Made by a program: the position numbers and the translations under genes. Positions 54,453 to 62,690 of a stretch of 64,000 nucleotides of DNA are shown here, piece by piece. Positions within the stretch are counted from its first letter, which is position 1. Each line of letters begins with the position of its first letter. Source of the DNA: VAZQ01 sp963753575 (lineage in GTDB: Bacteria; Pseudomonadota; Alphaproteobacteria; Rhizobiales; Xanthobacteraceae); assembly GCA_963753575.1 (NCBI GenBank), contig CAVWCR010000003.1, positions 4,464,001 through 4,528,000 on the forward strand. Reading direction: 5' to 3'. The notes beneath the pieces were generated by a model. It had not been told where the DNA came from. It worked only from the letters and a program-made list of their open reading frames with translations, and did no database searches.

Positions 54453-55493
54453 GTGAGCAAGATTGTCCCCTTGGAGAACTGCCAGGAAATCGAGGTCTGG
54501 TGGCACCACGATGAGGACGGGGCCGACCCGGACGTCAAGCCGAGCGCGCCTCCTCCCGCCGCAACGCTATTGCCCGCGACCACCGTCCTCCGATCGCCCA
54601 GGTTCCGCAGCCGCCCAGCCGCGCCTCCGCGCTACCATCCGGGTGCGGTCTTCGACGCCGCTCCCACGCGCCGCGGCATCGGCCGCATCTTCCTCGCGCT
54701 CGTGCTCGCCCTGGTGGCGGTCGGGCTCGCGATCGTCGGGCTCACCGTCAACACACGCTTTGCGGCGTCGTTCGGCCAGACCGCAGAAGCCGCCGCACTC
54801 CTTGCCGCGGTCGGGCTCACCATCGATCTCCTCGCCATCGTGCTGCCGAGCGCGGCCGCCCAGCTCTGGCGCGACCGCCACGTCATGTCGGCCGGTGCCG
54901 CCTGGGCGATCTGGCTGATCGCGCTCGGCATGACGCTGTTGGCCGCGATCGGGTTTGCGGCCACCAATATCGGCGACGGCGTCGCCGGGCGCAGCAAGCT
55001 GGCGGCGGAAGCAAGCGCGCTCAAGACCGACATCGCGCGGCTGCGGAGCGAGCGCGCCGGCATCACGGACGGCCGCGCGGTCGCAACCATCGAGGCTGAG
55101 ATCCAGCGCGCACAGCCGGCGGCCGCCGCGGTTTGGCGGCAGACCGCGGGCTGCAGCAACGTGACGCTCGCGGCCTCGGGCGCGGCCTGCGCCGAGGTGC
55201 TCAAGCTGCGCGAAGCGCTCGGCGTGGCAAAGCGGCGCGATGCGCTCGACACCGAATTGCGCGCCGTCGAGGCACGGCTGGCGCCGCTGCCCGCCATCAC
55301 GAGCGGCGACCCGCAGGCCACCATGGCGGCCGATATCCTGGCCTGGATCACCGCCGGCCGCGTGCAACTGACGCCGCACGACATTCATCGCATGCGCATC
55401 ACCGGGCTCACCATCATCCCGGCGCTCTCCGGCATCATCTTCATGTTCGCGACGACGCTCATGCGGGTGGGACGGCGGCGCGAGCCAGCCTGA
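54453..55493 (+). CDS. Membrane protein with periplasmic coiled-coil region, unknown
   Basis: 346 residues: a Pro/Ala-rich, acidic cytoplasmic N-terminus (about 1-75), then four hydrophobic segments in pairs: two near residues 78-135, one at about 150-170, and one at the C-terminal end (about 320-340). Between the third and fourth lies an alanine-rich, heptad-like helical region (LAAEASALKTDIARLRSERAG) with two cysteines. GTG 54453 is the start. No family is recognised. It belongs to the block between ubiB and coaBC and is convergent with the next gene. Confidence 0.6.
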   Translation: MSKIVPLENCQEIEVWWHHDEDGADPDVKPSAPPPAATLLPATTVLRSPRFRSRPAAPPRYHPGAVFDAAPTRRGIGRIFLALVLALVAVGLAIVGLTVNTRFAASFGQTAEAAALLAAVGLTIDLLAIVLPSAAAQLWRDRHVMSAGAAWAIWLIALGMTLLAAIGFAATNIGDGVAGRSKLAAEASALKTDIARLRSERAGITDGRAVATIEAEIQRAQPAAAAVWRQTAGCSNVTLAASGAACAEVLKLREALGVAKRRDALDTELRAVEARLAPLPAITSGDPQATMAADILAWITAGRVQLTPHDIHRMRITGLTIIPALSGIIFMFATTLMRVGRRREPA

Positions 55494-55499
55494 CCGAAA

Positions 55500-56567
55500 T
55501 CACCTTGCCTGCGCGGGCCGCAGGAACGCCACCACCTCCGGCATATGCTGCTCCATCCAGGTCGCGATCGCGTCCTGTTTCCTGTGGTAGAGGAGCCCGA
55601 CCGCGATGACGGCGACACCGATCGCCGAGAGCGCGAAGGGAAACAGCATCGAGTTCTTGAACACCGAGTGGGACAGATAGCCGAGATAGCCGGCGACGCC
55701 GAGCGTGCCGAACACCGCATAGACCCGCCGCATCAGCACGACCGAGAGAAACACTAGGCCGACGTTGAGCAGGCAATAGAGCGCCTTGGCGATTTCGCTG
55801 TCGCTGCTCTTGAAGCTCAAACCGCCCCAGAACGTGATCATGCCGAACAGGTGCAGCCAGAACGCGAAGTCACCGGCGCCGCGGCGCCGATCGACCAGCC
55901 AGGCGACGACCAGCACACCGAGCCCGAACCACATCGACACCGCGCGCCGGTCATCCCAGGTAAACGAGGAGCTGCCGACGATCCAGGGCGTCAAGTCCAT
56001 GGACATGAACCAGAGCGCGAACGCGATGATCATCATGATGAAGGGAAACGGATAGAAACGCAGCGCGATCACGGCCGCCACGATCGCGGCGACTTCCATG
56101 AACACCCAGCTGCCTTTGATCCAGACGTAGAAGTCATGCACGGTGCCGGGCCGCCCGAACTGGCCCCACATGCCGTAGGCTTCCTGGATGCCGAAGACCG
56201 CGAGCGGCGCCATCGAGACCGCGATCGCGATCAGGAGCCCGCCCGGGATGTGCAGGTTGCGCACGTACCACAGGTGATGGCCCGCAACCGTGAACAGCAT
56301 GGCGTAGATGACCGCGGTTGCGGTGAGCGCCGGCCCACCCATGGCGGAAAATGCGAGCGTCGAAAACAGCCCCATCGCGCTCATGACAATGAGCGCGCCC
56401 GCGTACCAGAGGAGGTGCGCGAGATCGAATTGCGGCGCCGTGGTCGCCGCAACCGCCGGCACGGAAGACTTGCGCGTTCCCAGAAAGTCGAGAAGTCGGC
56501 TCAATCCATTGGCATCGAGCGCGCCGGCCGCCACGGCCGCGCGCAAGTCGTGTTCCGAAAATTGCAT
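55500..56567 (-). CDS. Polytopic membrane protein (DUF2157-like)
   Basis: 355 residues; a short soluble N-terminus (MQFSEHDLRAAVAAGALDA, with an Ala-rich helix) is followed by roughly ten hydrophobic helices. The layout resembles DUF2157-type proteins, but I do not claim the match. GGAGGAATTG upstream of ATG 56567 decides the start; a longer frame exists. Function unknown; transporter or membrane-stress roles cannot be inferred. Confidence 0.65.
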   Translation of the reverse strand: MQFSEHDLRAAVAAGALDANGLSRLLDFLGTRKSSVPAVAATTAPQFDLAHLLWYAGALIVMSAMGLFSTLAFSAMGGPALTATAVIYAMLFTVAGHHLWYVRNLHIPGGLLIAIAVSMAPLAVFGIQEAYGMWGQFGRPGTVHDFYVWIKGSWVFMEVAAIVAAVIALRFYPFPFIMMIIAFALWFMSMDLTPWIVGSSSFTWDDRRAVSMWFGLGVLVVAWLVDRRRGAGDFAFWLHLFGMITFWGGLSFKSSDSEIAKALYCLLNVGLVFLSVVLMRRVYAVFGTLGVAGYLGYLSHSVFKNSMLFPFALSAIGVAVIAVGLLYHRKQDAIATWMEQHMPEVVAFLRPAQAR

Positions 56568-56751
56568 CAATTCCTCCGGCTGGCCTTCGGCGGGCTTGGC
56601 GATCCTCGGATGATCCATCCGGGCTGATTCTGCCGCCCCGTGTCGTTGTCGCTTGCGGCCGCAATCAGGTTCATGGGCCGCAGCCGCGACTCGCCCCGTT
56701 CCCCTGTTAAACTTCAGTAAGGTAAATTGCCGGAACCCAAACCACCCCCCG

Positions 56752-57720
56752 TCAGCGCGGCTTGATGCCGAGCTTGGCAATAAGCGGCGGCCACTTCTTG
56801 AACTCGACGTCGAGCAGCGCCTTGAAATCCGCCGCTCCCTTTGGGCCCGCGACACCGGAGGCCGCCAGCTGCGTCCTGACTTCCTCCGAGTGCAGCACGC
56901 TCAACACCTGGCTCTCGATCGTGCGGCTGACCTCGGCGGGAAGCCCGGCGGGGGCAAGCAGCCCGTACCACTGCGGCATCACCAGATCCGGAAAGCCAAG
57001 CTCGACGGTGGTGGGTACATCCGGCAGCCGGTCGGAGCGCTCGGTGTCGAAGGTCGCAAGCGCCCGCGCGGTCTTCGCCTCCACATAGGGCAGCACGGCG
57101 ATCACCGACGTGGTGATGGCGTCGATATGTCCGCCAATGAGATTGTTGAGCGCGGGCCCGAGCCCGCGGTACGGAACGTGGGTCATGCTGATGCCGGCGG
57201 CATGATTGAGGAGCTCGCCGGAAATGTGCGGGCTCGTGCCCGGCCCGGGCGACCCGAAGGTGAGCTTCTCGCCACGCTTTGCGAGCGCGATCAGCTCGGC
57301 GAGCGAATGCACGTTGAGGCTCGCGCGCACGATCAGCGCCGATTTGACCGAGCCGACCAGCACCAAGGGCTCGAACGCGGTTGGCACATGATAGGGCAGG
57401 CTCGTGTGCAGCGACGGACTGATCACGATATTGCCGGACGGGCTGAACAGGAGCGTGTGCCCGTCGGGCGGCGCCTTGGCAACCGTGCCCATACCCACGA
57501 TGCCGCCGGCGCCGCCGATATTCTCCACGATGATGGTATCGGCGGGCCGCAGCCTGCTCCAGCCGTTGACGATAATGCGCGCGATCGGATCGAGCGCGCC
57601 GCCCGGCGCATACGGAATGACGACCCGGATGGTATCGGCGCGCGTGGGCGTGGCCGCCAGGCAGAACGCAGCGGCAACCATTGCAAACCAGCGCATCAGC
57701 GTTTCCCCCGCCCGTCTCAT
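56752..57720 (-). CDS. Tripartite tricarboxylate transporter (Bug family) solute-binding protein
   Basis: Periplasmic substrate receptor, 322 residues from ATG 57720 (an inner ATG at 57696 gives a more compact signal peptide and is equally likely). Signal peptide ending PTRA; the family pattern IRVVIPYAPGGALDPIAR, FGSPGPGTSPHI, HVPYRGLGPALNNLIGGHI and DVPTTVELGFPDL is clear. No TctA/TctB membrane partners are adjacent, so it is an orphan receptor, as is common for Bug proteins. A carboxylic-acid ligand is expected; identity unknown. Confidence 0.88.
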   Translation of the reverse strand: MRRAGETLMRWFAMVAAAFCLAATPTRADTIRVVIPYAPGGALDPIARIIVNGWSRLRPADTIIVENIGGAGGIVGMGTVAKAPPDGHTLLFSPSGNIVISPSLHTSLPYHVPTAFEPLVLVGSVKSALIVRASLNVHSLAELIALAKRGEKLTFGSPGPGTSPHISGELLNHAAGISMTHVPYRGLGPALNNLIGGHIDAITTSVIAVLPYVEAKTARALATFDTERSDRLPDVPTTVELGFPDLVMPQWYGLLAPAGLPAEVSRTIESQVLSVLHSEEVRTQLAASGVAGPKGAADFKALLDVEFKKWPPLIAKLGIKPR

Positions 57721-57802
57721 GTTTGGTTCGCTCCCTCGCCCTCCATCCAGCCGCATCGGCGGATGATGGATGGCCCAGCCAAGGCTCGCAACGATGGAGG
57801 TG

Positions 57803-57830
57803 ATGATTGCATTGATTGCAATGCAATCAT
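57803..57830. promoter_or_regulatory. Perfect 12-bp inverted repeat upstream of RHH-CoaBC
   Basis: ATGATTGCATTG (57803-57814), 4-nt centre ATTG, CAATGCAATCAT (57819-57830). The two arms are exact reverse complements. It ends 32 nt before the ATG of the RHH-CoaBC fusion, where an antitoxin operator would sit; it could equally serve the divergent Bug gene (ATG 57720). Confidence 0.65.
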
Positions 57831-57862
57831 ATGTCATGGTGGCGCCCCGGCAGGAGCCTCGC

Positions 57863-59308
57863 ATGGCCAGCATCACCATCCGGCAGCTCGACGAAAGCCT
57901 CAAGAAGCAATTGCGGCTGCGGGCCGCCAGCCACGGCCGTTCGATGGAGGACGAAGTTCGCACCATCCTGCGCGCGGCGGCCGCAAGCCCAGCCGAGGAC
58001 GCGCCGGCGCGGCCCGTGCGGCGGCAGGAGGCGCCAGCGCCAGCGGACATGGCGAAGCCGATCACGTCTGCCGCCCACGGACACATTCTCCTGATCGTCG
58101 GCGGCGGGATCGCGGCCTACAAGTCGCTCGATCTTATCCGGCGGCTGCGCGAGCGCGGCTTGAGCGTGCGCTGCATTCTCACCGCCGCCGCGCAGGAGTT
58201 CATCACGCCGCTGTCGGCCGGCGCGCTTTCGGGCGAGCGCGTTTTTACCGACCTGTTCGATCCGGCAAGCGAGTTCGACGTCGGGCATATCCGGCTCGCG
58301 CGCAACGCCGACCTGGTCGTGGTGGCGCCTGCTACCGCCGATCTCATGGCCAAGATGGCGGGCGGCCACGCCGATGATCTGGCGAGCGCCGTGCTCTTGG
58401 CAACCGACCAGCCGATCTTGATCGCGCCCGCGATGAACCCGGTGATGTGGGCGCACGGCGCGACCCAGCGCAACCTCGCGCGTTTGATCGAGGATGGCGT
58501 CGCGACGGTCGGGCCGAATACGGGCGAGATGGCCGAGCAGGGCGAAGCCGGCGTCGGCCGCATGGCGGAGCCGCTCGACATCGTGGCGGCCGCGGAAGCG
58601 CTGCTGGGCAGGACAGGCGAGCGGCCGCTCGCGGGCAAGCGCATCATCGTCACGTCCGGACCGACGCACGAGCCGATCGATCCGGTGCGCTACATCGCCA
58701 ACCGCTCGTCTGGACGGCAAGGCCACGCCATCGCGGCAGCCGCCGCGGACGCGGGCGCCGAAGTCGTGCTGGTGTCCGGCCCGGTCAACGTGCCGGATCC
58801 CCCCGGCGTCAAGATCGTGAAGGTCGAGACCGCGCGCGAGATGTTCGAAGCGGTCGAAGCCGCAATGCCCGCGGACTGTGCGGTGTTTGCCGCCGCGGTC
58901 GCCGACTGGCGCGTCGCCGCGCCCGGTCGCGAGAAGATCAAGAAGCAGAAAGGCAAGGCGCCGTCGCCGCTGACGCTCATCGAGAACCCGGACATCCTCG
59001 CCACGATCGCGCACCGCAAGACGCAGCGTCCGCCGCTGGTCATCGGCTTTGCGGCCGAGACCGAGAACGTGATTGCCAATGCCAAAGCCAAGCTCGCCCG
59101 CAAGGGTTCCGATTGGATCGTCGCTAACGACGTGTCGCCGGAAACCGGCATCATGGGCGGCGAGATCAACAGCGTGCACCTCGTCACGCCCGAGGGCGTC
59201 GAGTCGTGGCCGCCGCAGTCCAAGGACCACGTCGCACACGCACTAGTAGTACGAATTACAGCCGCGCTGGCAGGAGATGGATTGTGGAGAAAATCGAAGT
59301 CGAGGTGA
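57863..59308 (+). CDS. coaBC: CoaBC fused to an N-terminal FitA-type RHH antitoxin domain
   Basis: Bifunctional phosphopantothenoylcysteine synthetase/decarboxylase of coenzyme A synthesis, 481 residues from ATG 57863 (CAGGAG upstream). Residues about 1-45 read MASITIRQLDESLKKQLRLR, then AASHGRSMEDEVRTILRAA: a FitA/plasmid-stability ribbon-helix-helix domain. A Pro/Ala/Arg linker follows to about residue 62; a second ATG at 58049 could start CoaBC alone. The CoaC half shows GGGIAAYKSLDLIRRL, the catalytic-His segment DVGHIRLARNADLVVV and PAMNPVMWAH. The usual clamp cysteine is not seen (GEMAEQGEAGVGRM). The CoaB half has RYIANRSSGRQGHAI. dut overlaps the end. Confidence 0.85.
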   Translation: MASITIRQLDESLKKQLRLRAASHGRSMEDEVRTILRAAAASPAEDAPARPVRRQEAPAPADMAKPITSAAHGHILLIVGGGIAAYKSLDLIRRLRERGLSVRCILTAAAQEFITPLSAGALSGERVFTDLFDPASEFDVGHIRLARNADLVVVAPATADLMAKMAGGHADDLASAVLLATDQPILIAPAMNPVMWAHGATQRNLARLIEDGVATVGPNTGEMAEQGEAGVGRMAEPLDIVAAAEALLGRTGERPLAGKRIIVTSGPTHEPIDPVRYIANRSSGRQGHAIAAAAADAGAEVVLVSGPVNVPDPPGVKIVKVETAREMFEAVEAAMPADCAVFAAAVADWRVAAPGREKIKKQKGKAPSPLTLIENPDILATIAHRKTQRPPLVIGFAAETENVIANAKAKLARKGSDWIVANDVSPETGIMGGEINSVHLVTPEGVESWPPQSKDHVAHALVVRITAALAGDGLWRKSKSR

Positions 59309-59739
59309 TGCGGCTGCCGCACGCGGCCGATCTGCCGATGCCAGAATATCAAAGCGAACTGGCGGCCGGCCTCGACCTGTTAGCGGCAGTTCCCCTTGAT
59401 TCACCGACTGTCCTTGCACCAGGCGGACGTGCTCTGATCCCGACTGGACTCTGCATCGCACTGCCCGCGGGAACGGAAGGACAAGTGCGGCCGCGCTCCG
59501 GGCTGGCCGTTCGACATGGCGTCACTGTGCTTAACGCTCCAGGCACGGTTGATGCCGACTACCGCGGAGAGGTACAGATTCTCCTTGTAAATCACGGCTC
59601 GGAGCCATTTACGGTCAATAGGGGTATGCGCGTAGCGCAACTTATCATTGTAAGAATATTGCAAGCAAAGATTTGCGAATCTGCAAAACTTCGTGCAACA
59701 ATACGTGGGCCCGGGGGGTTCGGAAGTACGGGCGAATAG
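59284..59739 (+). CDS. dut: Deoxyuridine 5'-triphosphate nucleotidohydrolase
   Basis: Hydrolyses dUTP to dUMP, keeping uracil out of DNA. The five dUTPase motifs are visible: AGLDLLAA (1), RPRSGLAVRHG (2), GTVDADYRGEVQ with catalytic Asp (3), RGMRVAQL (4), and RGPGGFGSTG (5, P-loop-like C-terminus). GTG 59284 gives 151 residues and overlaps coaBC by 25 nt; coaBC-dut is a standard alphaproteobacterial pair. The 3' third is noticeably more AT-rich than its neighbours. Confidence 0.94.
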   Translation: MEKIEVEVMRLPHAADLPMPEYQSELAAGLDLLAAVPLDSPTVLAPGGRALIPTGLCIALPAGTEGQVRPRSGLAVRHGVTVLNAPGTVDADYRGEVQILLVNHGSEPFTVNRGMRVAQLIIVRILQAKICESAKLRATIRGPGGFGSTGE

Positions 59740-59829
59740 AGCCTGAAAGGTAGGAACACTGAGCCGAGGCGGCGTGTTTCGCCGCCAAAGCGACCCACGC
59801 AACTATTTCACATTTCGGATTTGCGCATC

Positions 59830-60255
59830 ATGCCACTCTTGCCACGCAAAGGCATCTTGGCCATCGCGGCCGTCATCGACATCGCGCTCAACGCGCGCGG
59901 TCGACCGGTGGCCGCAAAATCGCTCGCCAATCGACACCGGCTGCCGCCACGCCATCTCGAGCCAGTGCTGCAAGCGCTGGTCCGACACGGCATCCTGAAG
60001 GGCGTGCGCGGACCGCGCGGAGGTTACGAGCTTGCACGCGACCAGCACCGCATCAGTGCCGACGACATCCTGAGGGCGGCCGGCACCGTGGACGAAACAG
60101 ACGACATGCCGATCAACGGTTCGGCGCTGCTCGTGCAGGTCGTCGCGCCCGCGCTGGCGGAGGCTGAGCGATCCTTTTCCATAACGCTCGGGCATATCAG
60201 CGTCGAGGATCTGGTGCATTCGGCCGAAGGGTTACGCAAGACCGCAGCCGAGTGA
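59830..60255 (+). CDS. Rrf2-family transcriptional regulator
   Basis: 141 residues; N-terminal winged helix with the Rrf2 pattern VAAKSLANRHRLPPRHLEPVL and GPRGGYELARD. The three cysteines that hold an Fe-S cluster in IscR/NsrR are not present, so it probably senses something else or acts without cofactor. ATG 59830 is used, three codons inside an in-frame TTG. It lies before the catabolic genes, but on the opposite strand, so control of them is possible, not shown. Confidence 0.82.
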   Translation: MPLLPRKGILAIAAVIDIALNARGRPVAAKSLANRHRLPPRHLEPVLQALVRHGILKGVRGPRGGYELARDQHRISADDILRAAGTVDETDDMPINGSALLVQVVAPALAEAERSFSITLGHISVEDLVHSAEGLRKTAAE

Positions 60256-60306
60256 TCGGTGGCGCGAGATCACGTCGATTGATCACCGTCGATTGATCAA
60301 CCTCGA

Positions 60307-61317
60307 TCAGCGATGCCTGCCGGTGACGCTGTCCCACCAGGGGCAGACGCCGGGCATGAGCTGGTAGTTGCCTTCCATCACTTGCACCGGCCGGCGCATG
60401 CCCTGCTCGGCGTTCGCAAGCCGCAGCTTGCGCGCGGCCGCTTGGTGCTCCGGCGAGAGCCATTTGCGATCGTGGCCCCACATGCTCGGCCCTTCCTTGC
60501 GCTCGAACGCATGCCAGCTCTCGGGATCGATCGAGCGCGCGCCCCAGCCGTACTCCACCATGAATCCGGATGGCGTGAAGGTATAGAACGACGTAATGAA
60601 ATCCGAGGTATGGCGGCCGAGGCTCGTCGCCACCTGGTCGTTGCCCAGCGCGATGTCGTAGCCCTGCCCCATGTCGTCGAACGAGAACACCTCCATCATG
60701 ATATGGTGCACGGCCGTCTTGCCGGTCTTGATGAAAGCGAGGCTGTGGTGGCGCGGATTGACGTGCAGGAAGCGCGCCTCGAACGGATGCGAATAGTAGT
60801 CGGTGAGCCGGAAGCCGAGAAGGTCGCGGTAAAACGGCATCACGCGGTCGATTTGCTCGACGCTCTCGACGTTGAATACGACGTGGCCCAGGCCCAATGG
60901 CCCGGTGCGGAAGCCCGAAATCGGCCGGCCCGGCGTGAACGGCTCGGATGCCGTCTCGGCGCCATGGACGATTTCCAGCCGGTTGCCGAGCGGATCACTG
61001 GTGACGATCAAGTCCTTCACGAACCGTTCGTCGGCGAGCGCGCGTGTGCCGCGCGCGACCGCAATGCCCGCGGTCTCAAGCTTAGCCGCAAGCGCATCGA
61101 GCGCGGCGGCGTCCGCCACCTCCCAGCCGAACACGTCGATGCCTTCGCCGCCGTCGGCATTGACGATGATCCGCTGCTTGCGGTCGTCCATGCGGAACGC
61201 GAGCGTCGAGCGGCTGCGGTCGACGCGCTGCAGGCCAAGAAGGCCGGGCCCGAAACTCGCCCACTCGCCAAGGTCCTTGGCGCGGGCAATCACGTAGGCA
61301 AGAGCATCGACACGCAT
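60307..61317 (-). CDS. Two-domain extradiol ring-cleavage dioxygenase/VOC protein
   Basis: 336 residues with two vicinal-oxygen-chelate domains, like type I extradiol dioxygenases (BphC/catechol 2,3-dioxygenase type). Metal ligands are recognisable: His in GLGHVVFNVES, His in AVHHIMMEVFSF, Glu in SGFMVEYGWG. The usual His/Tyr second-shell pattern is broadly kept. It is followed by an amidohydrolase of the LigJ type, so an aromatic ring-cleavage role is likely; substrate unknown. Confidence 0.85.
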   Translation of the reverse strand: MRVDALAYVIARAKDLGEWASFGPGLLGLQRVDRSRSTLAFRMDDRKQRIIVNADGGEGIDVFGWEVADAAALDALAAKLETAGIAVARGTRALADERFVKDLIVTSDPLGNRLEIVHGAETASEPFTPGRPISGFRTGPLGLGHVVFNVESVEQIDRVMPFYRDLLGFRLTDYYSHPFEARFLHVNPRHHSLAFIKTGKTAVHHIMMEVFSFDDMGQGYDIALGNDQVATSLGRHTSDFITSFYTFTPSGFMVEYGWGARSIDPESWHAFERKEGPSMWGHDRKWLSPEHQAAARKLRLANAEQGMRRPVQVMEGNYQLMPGVCPWWDSVTGRHR

Positions 61318-61331
61318 ATTGACCTTCCGGG

Positions 61332-62366
61332 TTACGCGTTCCCGGCCTGCTTCTCGATCTGCGCCTTCAGCCGCGGATAGACCTTGAACGCGTTGCCTTC
61401 GAACACCTTCTGCTTGTCGGCGGCCGACAGGTTCGAAGTCCCGTCGACATAGCGCTTGGTGTCGTCGAAGTAGTGCCCGCTCTTGGGATCGATACCCTTC
61501 ACGGCGCCGACCATTTCAGACGCAAACAGGATGTTATCGACCGGCACCACCTTGGTGAGGAGATCGATGCCGGGCTGGTGATACACGCAAGTGTCGAAGA
61601 AGATGTTGTTGCCCATGATCTCGGCGAGCTCGGGCTTCTTGTTGTCGAGCGCGATACCGCGGAAGCGTCCCCAATGGTACGGCACCGCACCGCCGCCATG
61701 CGGAATGATCAGCTTGAGCTTGGGGAAATCCTTGAAGACGTCGGACAGGATGAGCTGCATCACCGCCATGGTGTCGGCGTTGAGGTAGTACGAGCCGGTG
61801 GTGTGCTGCGCCGGATTGCAGCAGCCCGAGACGTGGATCATGGCCGGCACGTCGAGCTCGATCATCTTCTCATAGAAAGGATACCACCACTTGTCGGTGA
61901 GCGGCGGCGCGTTGAAATAGCCACCCGATGGATCGGGGTTGAGATTGCAGCCGACGAAGCCCAGCTCCTTGACGCAACGCTCGAGCTCCTTGATCGAGGA
62001 GGTCGGGGATTCGCCTTGCGTCTGCGGCAGCTGGCACACGCCAATGAAGTTCTTCGGGAACAGCGAGCAGACGCGATGGATCAGGTCGTTGCAGATCTGC
62101 GTCCATTCCTGGCTGACGGCGAAATCGCCGATGTGGTGGCCCATGCCGGAGGCGCGCGGCGAAAAGATCGTGAGATCGGTGCCGCGCTCGCGCTGGAACT
62201 TGAGCTGCGCGCCCTCGATGCTGGCGCGGATCTCGTCGTCCGACATCTTGAGGCCGGCGCGCGGGGGCAGCGGGGTCTTGTTCTTGACCGCCTCGGTCTG
62301 GTCCTTGCGGAAGCGGTGCAGGTCCCTGGGTTCGGTCGTGTAATGGCCGTGACAATCGATGATCAT
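61332..62366 (-). CDS. ligJ: Amidohydrolase, 4-oxalomesaconate hydratase (LigJ) type
   Basis: 344 residues. MIIDCHGHYTTEPRDLHRF (HxH metal site), SPRASGMGHHIGDF, NLNPDPSGGYFNAPPLTDK, IPHGGGAVPYHWGRFRG and FFDTCVYHQPGIDLL are very close to what I know of LigJ, the 4-oxalomesaconate hydratase of the protocatechuate 4,5-cleavage pathway. A related gamma-resorcylate-decarboxylase-like amidohydrolase is the alternative. It is co-directional with the dioxygenase gene, 14 nt apart. Other lig pathway genes (ligAB, ligC, ligI) are not in the window. Confidence 0.8.
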   Translation of the reverse strand: MIIDCHGHYTTEPRDLHRFRKDQTEAVKNKTPLPPRAGLKMSDDEIRASIEGAQLKFQRERGTDLTIFSPRASGMGHHIGDFAVSQEWTQICNDLIHRVCSLFPKNFIGVCQLPQTQGESPTSSIKELERCVKELGFVGCNLNPDPSGGYFNAPPLTDKWWYPFYEKMIELDVPAMIHVSGCCNPAQHTTGSYYLNADTMAVMQLILSDVFKDFPKLKLIIPHGGGAVPYHWGRFRGIALDNKKPELAEIMGNNIFFDTCVYHQPGIDLLTKVVPVDNILFASEMVGAVKGIDPKSGHYFDDTKRYVDGTSNLSAADKQKVFEGNAFKVYPRLKAQIEKQAGNA

Positions 62367-62690
62367 GATACCCTTCGCCGAGACTGGTGGGCGTAAGCCC
62401 TTTTGGGAGTGAAGCGTAAGAGAACGCCGGATCGCGGCCCCTATCGGACCGGGATGCTACGAACCGGCCTTCCCCATTGTCAAACCTTGATATTCCGCGC
62501 AAACAGTCGCCCGCCCGGGCTTCCGGGGAGCGCGTTCAGCAAAAGCGGGTCCCGGTTTTGCGTCCGAACGCGCTCTAACTTATAGAGAGAGCGCTTTCCG
62601 GGCGGCTGACCGGCTTCCACCCAAGCCTAAGCGCGCGGAGGCTGGCGTTGTCTATAGTCGCGGCGCATCCGCGCCAAGGGGGATTGAGTA
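62367..62690. other. Divergent gap between ligJ-type gene and aldolase gene
   Basis: 324 nt without a gene. Around 62529-62574 there is a hairpin with arms AGCGCGTTC/GAACGCGCT and an inner CAAAA/TTTTG pair, part of the common rhizobial GCGGGTCCCGGTTTTGCG intergenic repeat; a CTCT/AGAG pair follows. GGGGGATTG before ATG 62691 serves the aldolase gene. Promoters for both directions must lie here. Confidence 0.5.
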
